A stretch of 64,000 bases of DNA from DATGUP01 sp035301265 (GTDB lineage: Bacteria > Bacillota > Bacilli > Bacillales > Amphibacillaceae): contig DATGUP010000008.1 of the NCBI GenBank assembly GCA_035301265.1, forward strand, positions 186,001 to 250,000, read 5' to 3'. The position numbers and the translations under genes were made by a program. The notes below the pieces were generated by a model. The model ran no database searches and had not been told where the DNA came from. It worked only from the letters and a program-made list of their open reading frames with translations. This document shows positions 34,520 through 41,814 of this stretch, in pieces (within the stretch, counting starts at the first letter, position 1; each line of letters starts with the position of its first letter).

Positions 34520-36001
34520 ATGAGTACATTTCATGGATTAGAAATGGCTAAACAAGCTTTGTTTGCACAGCAGTCGGCGCTTTATACAACGGGCCACAAC
34601 ATTTCCAATGCGAACACAGAAGGATATACACGTCAGCGCGTGAACTTTGAGACGATGCCGGCTTATCCATCGGCTTCACGCAACCGACCGGAAATGCCAG
34701 GTCAATTTGGAACGGGAGTTGATATTGCTGCAGTCGATCGCCTTCGCGATAAATTTCTTGATATGCAATATCGCACCGAAAACAGTAAGGCGGGATTTTG
34801 GGAGGCAAAGGCAGCGGCACTCGATCGCCTTGAACGATTGATGAACGAGCCGTCTGAAAGCGGATTGTCCCAATCGATGAAACAATTCTGGCAATCTTTG
34901 CAAGATCTGTCGACCAATCCGGATAATTCGGGCGCAAAATCCGTTGTTGCTCAAAGAGGACAAGCCTTGGCGGATGCGTTTAATTACACCGCAGACTCAC
35001 TCGAATCGATTCGAGATGATTTAAAAGCGGAAATCAATCATCATGCCGACAAAGTTAATTCGCTCGTGCGCTCGATCAATCGTATTAATGAACAAATCAA
35101 ACAGATTGAACCCCACGGGTATATACCGAATGACTTATATGATGACCGCGATCGGATGATCGATGAATTGTCGGAGATTGTAAATATTCGTGTGGATCAT
35201 GTTAAAAGTGGAGACAGCTCTCCAGATCATGCGGATGGATTGGTGACCATCACCCTCGCTGACGAACATGGTAAACCGATCGATGGTGCGACTTTAGTGG
35301 ATGCTGAAGGACATATTCAAGAAATCGATGTTGATTTTTCAACTGCTCATGGCGCATATGAAGTTGTCACCGGAGTGCGGGTTGGCGAGGATACGTTCGA
35401 GATGAGTCAAGGCTCGTTGAAAGGAAATATTGAAGCGTATGGCTATTTACAAGATGGCCAAGTGACCGGCATTTATACAAACATGCTTAATGATTTGGAC
35501 CAAATGACCACAGCGTTTACAGAAGCGTTTAATCGGGTTTATCTAGGAGAGGATGAGGGAGCAAACCGTGTTCCTTTTTTTGAAATAGGTGATGCAAATA
35601 GACCAGCTGCAACCGTTCGAGTTCATGCAACCATTATAGACGCCCCTGAAACGATTATCGCCAGCCAAGACGGGTATGGCGATCTCGCTTCGCGTTTGGC
35701 TGATGTCTTTGATGAAGAGCTTGCCGATTTAGATGACACTTCCACCCATAAATTTTTTGAATCATTAATCGGTCGCCTAGGCGTCGATGCGCAAGAAGCC
35801 AATACGATGAAAAACAATACCGACGTGCTTCGTTCGCAAGTGGATGAGCAACGGATGTCGGTCAGTTCCGTCTCACTCGATGAGGAAATGACTAACATGA
35901 TCAAGTTCCAGCATGCCTATAGTGCAGCGGCGCGAAGTATGACAGCCATTGATGAAATGATTGATCGACTGATTAACAATATGGGACTTGTAGGGAGGTA
36001 A
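34520..36001 (+). CDS. flgK: Flagellar hook-associated protein 1 (FlgK)
   Basis: The 493-residue first hook-filament junction protein, exported by the flagellar type III system. The N-terminal helix (MSTFHGLEMAKQALFAQQSA, then GHNISNANTEGYTRQRV) and the C-terminal helix (EEMTNMIKFQHAYSAAARSM then TAIDEMIDRLINNMGLVGR) form the coiled-coil D0 core seen in rod, hook and filament proteins; the middle is the exposed variable domain. Its stop overlaps the flgL start region. Confidence 0.96.
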   Translation: MSTFHGLEMAKQALFAQQSALYTTGHNISNANTEGYTRQRVNFETMPAYPSASRNRPEMPGQFGTGVDIAAVDRLRDKFLDMQYRTENSKAGFWEAKAAALDRLERLMNEPSESGLSQSMKQFWQSLQDLSTNPDNSGAKSVVAQRGQALADAFNYTADSLESIRDDLKAEINHHADKVNSLVRSINRINEQIKQIEPHGYIPNDLYDDRDRMIDELSEIVNIRVDHVKSGDSSPDHADGLVTITLADEHGKPIDGATLVDAEGHIQEIDVDFSTAHGAYEVVTGVRVGEDTFEMSQGSLKGNIEAYGYLQDGQVTGIYTNMLNDLDQMTTAFTEAFNRVYLGEDEGANRVPFFEIGDANRPAATVRVHATIIDAPETIIASQDGYGDLASRLADVFDEELADLDDTSTHKFFESLIGRLGVDAQEANTMKNNTDVLRSQVDEQRMSVSSVSLDEEMTNMIKFQHAYSAAARSMTAIDEMIDRLINNMGLVGR

Positions 36002-36009
36002 TGGTGGCA

Positions 36010-36885
36010 ATGCGAGTGACCCAAGGAATGCTATCGAATAATCTGCTGCACAACTTATCCAAGAGTTATGCCAATTTAGATCAATACTTAAACCAAGTAT
36101 CGACTGGAAAGAAAATCAATCGTCCGTCTGATGATCCGGTCATTGCCATGAAAGGAATTAGCTACCGGCGACAAGTGACAGAAGTGGAACAATTTCAGCG
36201 CAATATCAACGAAGTCCACAACTGGATGGACAACTCAGATGCAGCGTTAGACAAGGCGACTAAAGCGTTGCAAAAATTGCGCGAACTCGCTGTTCAAGCT
36301 AGCAATGATACATATACTGGTGAAGAACGGGAGAACATCCAGAAAGAAGCTCAGCAGTTGAAAGATCATTTGGTCGATATCGCGAACACAAAAGTCAATG
36401 ATAAATATGTTTTTAATGGAACAGCAACAGATCACCGTCCGTTTGATGATGAAGGAAATCGAACAAGCGCGTTTAATACGGATGATGTCATGATTGAAGT
36501 AGCCAAAGGGACGGAATTAAAAGTAAACGTCACGCCTGATGATGTGTTTAGCGAGGCGTTTTTTGATCGGATCGATGAAATGATCGACGTTTTAGGAAGC
36601 GATGACCAAGAGGCTATTGAGGCAAGCATTGATCAATTGGATGCCAATATCAATAGCACCATCAACGCCAGAGCTGATCTCGGCGCTCGGATGAACCGAA
36701 TAGAATTGATTGAAAACCGCCTAAGCACACAGGAAATCGTTGCTAAAGAAACGATGTCTAATAACGAAGATATTGATTATGCAAAAGCCATTACGAATTT
36801 GATAACGCAGGAAAGTCTCCATCGCGCAGCTCTTGCGGCGGGAGCACGGATCGTTCAGCCGACATTGGTCGATTTTCTGCGTTAA
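36010..36885 (+). CDS. flgL: Flagellar hook-associated protein 3 (FlgL)
   Basis: A 291-residue second hook-filament junction protein. The start MRVTQGMLSNNLLHNLSKSY, then the flagellin-like block GKKINRPSDDPVIAMKG, and the C-terminal NLITQESLHRAALAAGARIV are diagnostic. ATG 36010 matches the usual MRVTQGM start; the GTG at 36004 or ATG at 36001 sits closer to GGGAGG and cannot be excluded. A weak hairpin (36890-36921) follows. Confidence 0.94.
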   Translation: MRVTQGMLSNNLLHNLSKSYANLDQYLNQVSTGKKINRPSDDPVIAMKGISYRRQVTEVEQFQRNINEVHNWMDNSDAALDKATKALQKLRELAVQASNDTYTGEERENIQKEAQQLKDHLVDIANTKVNDKYVFNGTATDHRPFDDEGNRTSAFNTDDVMIEVAKGTELKVNVTPDDVFSEAFFDRIDEMIDVLGSDDQEAIEASIDQLDANINSTINARADLGARMNRIELIENRLSTQEIVAKETMSNNEDIDYAKAITNLITQESLHRAALAAGARIVQPTLVDFLR

Positions 36886-36889
36886 CAAC

Positions 36890-36921
36890 GCCCGGTCATG
36901 AAATAGGTGTCCGGGGTTTTT
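36890..36921 (+). terminator. Weak terminator-like hairpin after flgL
   Basis: CCCGG pairs with CCGGG around a 15-nt loop, followed by TTTTT. It is inside the flagellar cluster and may only reduce read-through. Confidence 0.45.
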
Positions 36922-36942
36922 CCTTAAGTGAGGGGATTTATC

Positions 36943-37515
36943 ATGAAGTTACCGCAGATACGCATGACTTCGCAAATGGCGCAAATTCATATCCAACAAA
37001 TGCTAGGTGTGCAGGAAATCCGACAGCCGAAAGCGGACATGTCAATTCAACAGCCTCAAGCGGATGTCTTGATTAAGATGACACCGGCTAAATTGCATAT
37101 TGATCAAACGAAGGCTTGGGAAGATATGAACTTGATGTCCATTTCAAGACGGATTGAAAAATTTGCACAAGAAGGTTATCAGGCTTCTTTGGAAGGTACT
37201 AAACGGCGCGCCGAGCAGGGCAGGGAGTTGATGGAAATTGAACATGCGGGAAAGCCGCTTGTGCAACAAGCTAAGGAAAATGCTTTCGATGATATGAAAC
37301 GCTTGGGGGTCCAGTTCATCCCTTCGCGTTTTGCCGTTGATATAACGTATATTCCTGCAGAAGTGAAGATTGATGTTAAACCAAATAAACCGATTATTAA
37401 AGCGAATCCGCAACAAGTAAAACATCGGTATCACAAAGGCAACGTATTCGTTGATATGCAACAATATGCTCAACTGGATATTGATGTTGTGCATTTATTT
37501 TCCGAATCCGTCTAA
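36943..37515 (+). CDS. yviE: YviE family protein (DUF6470)
   Basis: A 190-residue protein found between flgL and fliW in Bacillus. It has a Gln-rich start (IRMTSQMAQIHIQQML) and repeated short I-x-Q-P-x-A-D-V elements, in which an alternating hydrophobic pattern suggests beta strands, and similar strands at the C-terminus. Function is unknown; location suggests a flagellar or export role. ATG 36943 follows GAGGGGATTT by 5 nt. Confidence 0.85.
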   Translation: MKLPQIRMTSQMAQIHIQQMLGVQEIRQPKADMSIQQPQADVLIKMTPAKLHIDQTKAWEDMNLMSISRRIEKFAQEGYQASLEGTKRRAEQGRELMEIEHAGKPLVQQAKENAFDDMKRLGVQFIPSRFAVDITYIPAEVKIDVKPNKPIIKANPQQVKHRYHKGNVFVDMQQYAQLDIDVVHLFSESV

Positions 37516-37530
37516 AAGGAGTGCAGATTC

Positions 37531-37983
37531 GTGCAATTGAAAACGAAGTATTTAGGGACGGTTGAAGTGGATCCATCCGATTGTATCCATTTTCCGGCTG
37601 GTTTGCCTGGCTTTGGTGATGAAACCGAATTTGTCCTACTCGATCTGCCGGGAAACCCTATTTTTCAAATATTCCAATCGACTAAGACAACGGCCATTGC
37701 GTTTGTAGTGACGAACCCGCATTATTTTTACCAAGACTATACGTTTACATTGGAAGATCATATTGTAAAAAGTCTTGCCATTGAGCATGAACGTGATGTC
37801 GTCGTTCTATCGATCGTTACATTGAAAGACCCTTTTGAAAAAAGTACGCTAAATTTGCAGGCGCCTGTGATCATTAATTCGCGCACGAAGATGGGAAGAC
37901 AGTACATACTGAACGATGATGCATTTCCGATCAGAGCTCCTATTGCCACAGTCGCAACCCAGAGCGAGAAAGGGGAAGCATAA
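37531..37983 (+). CDS. fliW: Flagellar assembly factor FliW
   Basis: A 150-residue protein that binds flagellin and CsrA in turn. Typical are the start LKTKYLGTVEVDPSDCIHFP, GLPGFGDETEFVLLDL and the C-terminal RQYILNDDAFPIRAPI. In B. subtilis, FliW freed from flagellin traps CsrA and so relieves repression of hag. The start GTG 37531 follows AAAAGGAGTG; the stop overlaps the csrA start (TAATG). Confidence 0.95.
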   Translation: MQLKTKYLGTVEVDPSDCIHFPAGLPGFGDETEFVLLDLPGNPIFQIFQSTKTTAIAFVVTNPHYFYQDYTFTLEDHIVKSLAIEHERDVVVLSIVTLKDPFEKSTLNLQAPVIINSRTKMGRQYILNDDAFPIRAPIATVATQSEKGEA

Positions 37984-38207
37984 TGCTTGTTTTGACAAGG
38001 AAGTGTCACGAAGGAATCCAAATCGGTGAAAATATTGAAATTAAAGTGCTGGCAATCGAAGGAGAACAAATAAAGATCGGGATCGATGCGCCGGAGGATG
38101 TCGATATTCATCGGAAAGAAGTTTATGAGACTATTCAAAAGCAAAACAATGAAGCGTTACAACTATCTGCGAATCTGATTCATTCATTGAAAAATAACAA
38201 TGTGTAA
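37983..38207 (+). CDS. csrA: Carbon storage regulator CsrA
   Basis: A 74-residue RNA-binding protein. MLVLTRKCHEGIQIGENIEI and the following GEQIKIGIDAPEDVDIHRKEVYE are the CsrA core, including the C-terminal Arg region that contacts GGA in RNA loops. It normally represses hag translation, and FliW counteracts it. It overlaps fliW by one base. The usual next gene, hag, is not here. Confidence 0.96.
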   Translation: MLVLTRKCHEGIQIGENIEIKVLAIEGEQIKIGIDAPEDVDIHRKEVYETIQKQNNEALQLSANLIHSLKNNNV

Positions 38208-38224
38208 TTTTTATAAAACCTTGA

Positions 38225-38248
38225 TAAATACAAACTGTATGCCGATAT
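38225..38248 (+). promoter_or_regulatory. Sigma-D promoter before flaG-fliDST
   Basis: A perfect GCCGATAT -10 at 38241-38248. TAAA at 38225-38228 is 12 nt upstream, slightly short of the usual 14-16 spacing. Confidence 0.7.
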
Positions 38249-38282
38249 AAAAAGAAAAAGCAAGGATGAGGAGTTGCGGGTG

Positions 38283-38642
38283 ATGCGGATAGAACAACTC
38301 ATAAACGATTCTCATCAAAAAGTAATAAAACAGCACACAAGTACAAATTCGCAGCAAGAACGAAAAGGCATGGAAAAAACAGACAATGAACCAGTTCAGG
38401 AAGCGTTCGTTTCGACAGACAAAGACAAAGTTGAAACGGTCGTTTCTAAACTAAACGAGTTTCTCGAACCGTTATGGACACATTTGCAGTTTGTACTTCA
38501 TGAAGATTTAGACAAATATTACGTTAAAGTCATTGATTTGGAAACCGATGAAGTCATCAGAGAGATTCCGCCGGAAAAAATGCTCGACATGTATGCGGCT
38601 ATGGCTGAATACATGGGTCTTTTAATCGACGAAAAAATTTGA
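38283..38642 (+). CDS. flaG: Flagellar protein FlaG
   Basis: A 119-residue protein. A polar, Gln/Lys-rich first half precedes the FlaG domain: LQFVLHEDLDKYYVKVIDLE then TDEVIREIPPEKMLDMYAAM, the typical D-x-x-T-x-E-V-I-R-x-I-P-P-E pattern. It affects filament length in other bacteria. ATG 38283 follows GAGGAG by 9 nt; GTG at 38280 is an alternative. First gene behind the second sigma-D promoter. Confidence 0.9.
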   Translation: MRIEQLINDSHQKVIKQHTSTNSQQERKGMEKTDNEPVQEAFVSTDKDKVETVVSKLNEFLEPLWTHLQFVLHEDLDKYYVKVIDLETDEVIREIPPEKMLDMYAAMAEYMGLLIDEKI

Positions 38643-38657
38643 AGGAAGTGAAGGCGT

Positions 38658-40148
38658 ATGCGAATTGGTGGTTTGGCCACAGGTATCGATGTTGATCAGC
38701 TTGTGGATAAACTAATGGAAGCTGAACGAATCCCGCTCAACAAAATGCATCAGGATCAAACGTTATTGACGTGGAAGCGGGATGCATTTCGCGATATCAA
38801 TAAATCGTTGTTGGAATTGGATCAAATGATTCTCGATATGAAGTTAAGTAAAACTTACAATGCGAAGGAGGTTACTTCGTCTAACGAAAATGCCGTAACC
38901 GCTACAGCAAGTTCCAGTACACCGAATGGAACCTATGATATTGAAGTGGAGCAATTGGCAACATCGGCAATTAATGTAAGCGGCGAATTATCGTTCGATC
39001 CAAATGCAAAGCTTGCAGATGTGTTAAATCAAGGTGAAATAGAGTTTAACAAAGAATATGCGTTTTACACGTATGATGAAGATGGTGAAAAACAAACGCA
39101 TACGTTTTCTATTAGCGAGGATGATACATTAAACGATGTGTTAAAACGGATTACAAAAGATGACAATAACGTTCGTGCATTTTATGATCCACAGACAAAC
39201 AAAGTCATTATGGAAGCGACGCGAACCGGTCATTACCCACCTAAAGAGGCCGATGGAGCTGAAATCGACGTTGCGGGTAATCCGTTTTTTACCGATGTTT
39301 TAAATTTTGATGTATCGAAAGAAATAGCTGGGACAGACGCTAAATTTAAATACAACGGCATAGAGATGACATCCAAAACAAACACCTATGAACTTAACGG
39401 TGTGACGTTTCAACTTAATGGCGAAGGAACGGCTCATTTGACGGTCGCAAATGATGTTGACGCTTCTTTTGATAAAATGATGGAATTTATTGATAAATAC
39501 AATGAAGTGGTCGACAAATTGAACGAATCGCAGCAGGAGGAAAAATATCGAGATTATCCGCCACTGACTGAAGAGCAGAAAAAAGAAATGTCTGAGAGGG
39601 AAATTGAACTTTGGGAAGAGAAAGCAAAAAGCGGTATTTTGCGCGGCGAATCCATTTTGTCGAACGGTTTATATGCGATGCGAAACGCTTGGTATTCCAC
39701 TGTTGAAACCGGTGACGAATACACTTCGCTCACCCAGATAGGATTAACAACCTCTGAAAATTATTTGGACGGGGGGAAACTTGTCTTTCAAGATGGCGGT
39801 GAAGCAAAGTTAAAAGAGGCATTACGTGAAAATCCAGAATCGGTTTATAAACTTTTTTCCAACAGTGATGAAGGATCAGCACGAGGATTGATCAACCGTC
39901 TAGAAGATGCTGTTGAATCGACAATGCAGCAAATCGAACGACGGGCTGGAAAGAGTACGGATACGCTGGAAAACTACACGCTAGGCCGTCGGATGAAAGA
40001 TTTAAACGATCGTATATCCACTTTCGAAGAAAGGCTTATTCAAGTGGAAACGCGTTACTGGAATCAATTTACAGCAATGGAAACAGCTGTTCAACGGATG
40101 AATGAACAATCGATGTTTTTGCTGGAACAGTTTGGGGACGGCATGTAG
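38658..40148 (+). CDS. fliD: Flagellar filament cap protein FliD (HAP2)
   Basis: A 496-residue exported cap protein at the filament tip. It begins MRIGGLATGIDVDQLVDKLM and has LLTWKRDAFRDINKSLLELD after it, the FliD N-terminal domain; the C-terminal domain has the RGESILSNGLYAMRN segment and the terminal helix (ERLIQVETRYWNQFTAMETA). It folds flagellin subunits into the filament. 15 nt after flaG. Confidence 0.96.
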   Translation: MRIGGLATGIDVDQLVDKLMEAERIPLNKMHQDQTLLTWKRDAFRDINKSLLELDQMILDMKLSKTYNAKEVTSSNENAVTATASSSTPNGTYDIEVEQLATSAINVSGELSFDPNAKLADVLNQGEIEFNKEYAFYTYDEDGEKQTHTFSISEDDTLNDVLKRITKDDNNVRAFYDPQTNKVIMEATRTGHYPPKEADGAEIDVAGNPFFTDVLNFDVSKEIAGTDAKFKYNGIEMTSKTNTYELNGVTFQLNGEGTAHLTVANDVDASFDKMMEFIDKYNEVVDKLNESQQEEKYRDYPPLTEEQKKEMSEREIELWEEKAKSGILRGESILSNGLYAMRNAWYSTVETGDEYTSLTQIGLTTSENYLDGGKLVFQDGGEAKLKEALRENPESVYKLFSNSDEGSARGLINRLEDAVESTMQQIERRAGKSTDTLENYTLGRRMKDLNDRISTFEERLIQVETRYWNQFTAMETAVQRMNEQSMFLLEQFGDGM

Positions 40149-40177
40149 AAAATGATCATTAAGGAGTGGGCGAATCG

Positions 40178-40579
40178 ATGAAGCGAAATAATCCTTATCA
40201 AACTTATCAAAACAATGCAGTCAATACAGCATCCGGTGGCGAATTGACATTAATGCTTTATAATGGTTGTATAAAATTTATTCGGCGTGCCATTCAAAAT
40301 ATGAACGATGAACAATACGAAGCAAAAAACAAAAACATTCAAAAAGCACAAGATATTATTCAAGAACTCATGTTGACTCTCGATTCCAAAGTCACGATTT
40401 CCCGGGAAATGATGTCCCTATATGAATATATGAACCATCGTCTTATAGAAGCTAATGTAAAAAATGACGCCAGAGCCTTGGAGGAAGTGTTACAGTTTGC
40501 AACAGAATTTCGCGACACATGGAAACAGGTTTTACTAAAAGCTCGGCAAAATCAATACACACAAGGTGCACAAGTATAA
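40178..40579 (+). CDS. fliS: Flagellin chaperone FliS
   Basis: A 133-residue four-helix-bundle chaperone for flagellin. NPYQTYQNNAVNTASGGELT then LMLYNGCIKFIRRA is the family signature. ATG 40178 follows AAGGAGTG by 9 nt; the upstream GTG at 40166 lies within the RBS. Its stop overlaps the fliT start (TAATG). Confidence 0.95.
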   Translation: MKRNNPYQTYQNNAVNTASGGELTLMLYNGCIKFIRRAIQNMNDEQYEAKNKNIQKAQDIIQELMLTLDSKVTISREMMSLYEYMNHRLIEANVKNDARALEEVLQFATEFRDTWKQVLLKARQNQYTQGAQV

Positions 40580-40932
40580 TGAATCGTTTAACAGCGCTTT
40601 TAGAAGTGACAAAACAATTGGAACAAGTACTCGATCAGCCCGTCAATCCTCAAAATCGAGAATCCATTATCAGCGCGATTAACACTCTTGTTGAAAAGCG
40701 GAGTGCTTGTATTAAAAAACTTGTTCCTCCTTATACTGAAGATGAAAAACAATTAGGTCGTGACATTGTTCAAAGAAACGAATGGATTCAAGCGCGGATG
40801 AACACGATTTTTGATGAGTTGAAGCAGGAAATGAAACAAATAAACAAACAAAAGTCGTCAAAGCAATCTTATACAAACCCTTATAAACATGTGCAAACGA
40901 TGGACGGGATGTTTGTTGATCGTAAAAAATAG
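40579..40932 (+). CDS. fliT: Flagellar chaperone FliT
   Basis: A 117-residue helical protein of the FliT group, a predicted export chaperone for FliD. It is recognised by size, by position after fliS with overlapping start, by helical content (LTALLEVTKQLEQVL, AINTLVEKRSACIKKL) and by the C-terminal tail PYKHVQTMDGMFVDRKK, which is typical of Bacillus FliT. The TAG stop is part of the terminator stem. Confidence 0.88.
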   Translation: MNRLTALLEVTKQLEQVLDQPVNPQNRESIISAINTLVEKRSACIKKLVPPYTEDEKQLGRDIVQRNEWIQARMNTIFDELKQEMKQINKQKSSKQSYTNPYKHVQTMDGMFVDRKK

Positions 40933-40960
40933 TTCCCTCTCATTAACGGGACTATTTTTT
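40926..40960 (+). terminator. Terminator after fliT
   Basis: AAATAGT-CCC-type stem pairs with GGGACTATTT (one bulged T), followed by TTTTTT. Confidence 0.8.
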
Positions 40961-41031
40961 AGTATTCCTTTCACGCAATCGTATTTTGTAAATCCAGTAA
41001 AACGTCTTGTTTCGACATAATTCGTTAATAG

Positions 41032-41053
41032 TTTGGGTAGGCATTAACCCAAA
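41032..41053. promoter_or_regulatory. Inverted repeat over the hpf promoter
   Basis: TTTGGGT and ACCCAAA flank an 8-nt spacer. The repeat sits just upstream of TATAAT (41062-41067), over the expected -35, so it may be an operator. Confidence 0.4.
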
Positions 41054-41098
41054 AATCATAGTATAATATATATAGAAGAAGGAAAGGAGGACACTTTT

Positions 41099-41653
41099 GT
41101 GAGGTATAGCATCCGCGGTGAGAATATTGAGGTGACCGATGCGATACGCAATTACGTGGAAAAGAAGATCGACAAGCTGAAGAAGTACTTTGATACTCCT
41201 CCGGCATCTGATGTCCATGTCAATTTAAGCGTCTACGATGATGAACAGCGCATTGAAGTGACGATTCCGATGACAAGCCTTCTTTTGCGAGCAGAGGAAA
41301 AACATGCCGATTTATACGCAGCCATCGACCTTGTTGTGGATAAGCTGGAGCGGCAAATCCGAAAATACAAAACAAAAGTAAACCGCAAATTTAAACAAAA
41401 AGGCGCGCCTAAACGCATATTTGCGGAATTAGAAAACAACACGTTTCATGAGGAAGACGATGATGCAGATGAAATTGAAATTGTTCGAACAAAGCGTTTT
41501 GATCTAAAGCCGATGGATTCTGAAGAAGCAGTGTTGCAAATGGATATGCTCGGCCATTCGTTTTTTGTCTTTACTAATGCGGAATCCGGTTTGACAAATG
41601 TCGTTTACCGCCGCAAAGACGGCAAATATGGATTGATTGAGCCAAATACGTGA
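41099..41653 (+). CDS. hpf: Ribosome hibernation promoting factor, long form
   Basis: A 184-residue protein. The N-terminal domain (YSIRGENIEVTDAIRNYVEK, then the beta-alpha fold to about residue 100) binds the ribosome decoding region, and the C-terminal domain (about 125-182, with LQMDMLGHSFFVFTNAESGL) dimerises to form 100S ribosomes. It is B. subtilis YvyD. The GTG start at 41099 has AAAGGAGG 8 nt upstream. TATAAT at 41062 gives a sigma-A promoter; I do not see a convincing sigma-B element. Confidence 0.95.
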   Translation: MRYSIRGENIEVTDAIRNYVEKKIDKLKKYFDTPPASDVHVNLSVYDDEQRIEVTIPMTSLLLRAEEKHADLYAAIDLVVDKLERQIRKYKTKVNRKFKQKGAPKRIFAELENNTFHEEDDDADEIEIVRTKRFDLKPMDSEEAVLQMDMLGHSFFVFTNAESGLTNVVYRRKDGKYGLIEPNT

Positions 41654-41659
41654 GTGATG

Positions 41660-41692
41660 AAGGTGATTCCATTTATTTGGAGTCACCTTTTT
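41660..41692 (+). terminator. Terminator after hpf
   Basis: AAGGTGA-TCCA pairs with TGGA-TCACCTT, one mismatch, followed by TTTTT. Confidence 0.8.
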
Positions 41693-41722
41693 CAATGCTT
41701 CCCTTGAGTTGTTTTAGAGAAG

Positions 41723-41752
41723 TTGTCATCATTGCTGGACTAGTGTTATGAT
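41723..41752 (+). promoter_or_regulatory. Sigma-A promoter of secA
   Basis: TTGTCA at 41723-41728, an 18-nt spacer and TATGAT at 41747-41752. Confidence 0.55.
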
Positions 41753-41814
41753 TATAGATGTATTTACTGGTTGTTGGGCATGCCATTTTTTAACAATATA
41801 GAGGTGCAAGCATA

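Noticed and set aside
38208..38282. Remnant of hag between csrA and flaG
   Set aside because: The 75 bp hold only the promoter and RBS of flaG; no flagellin-like codons are seen.
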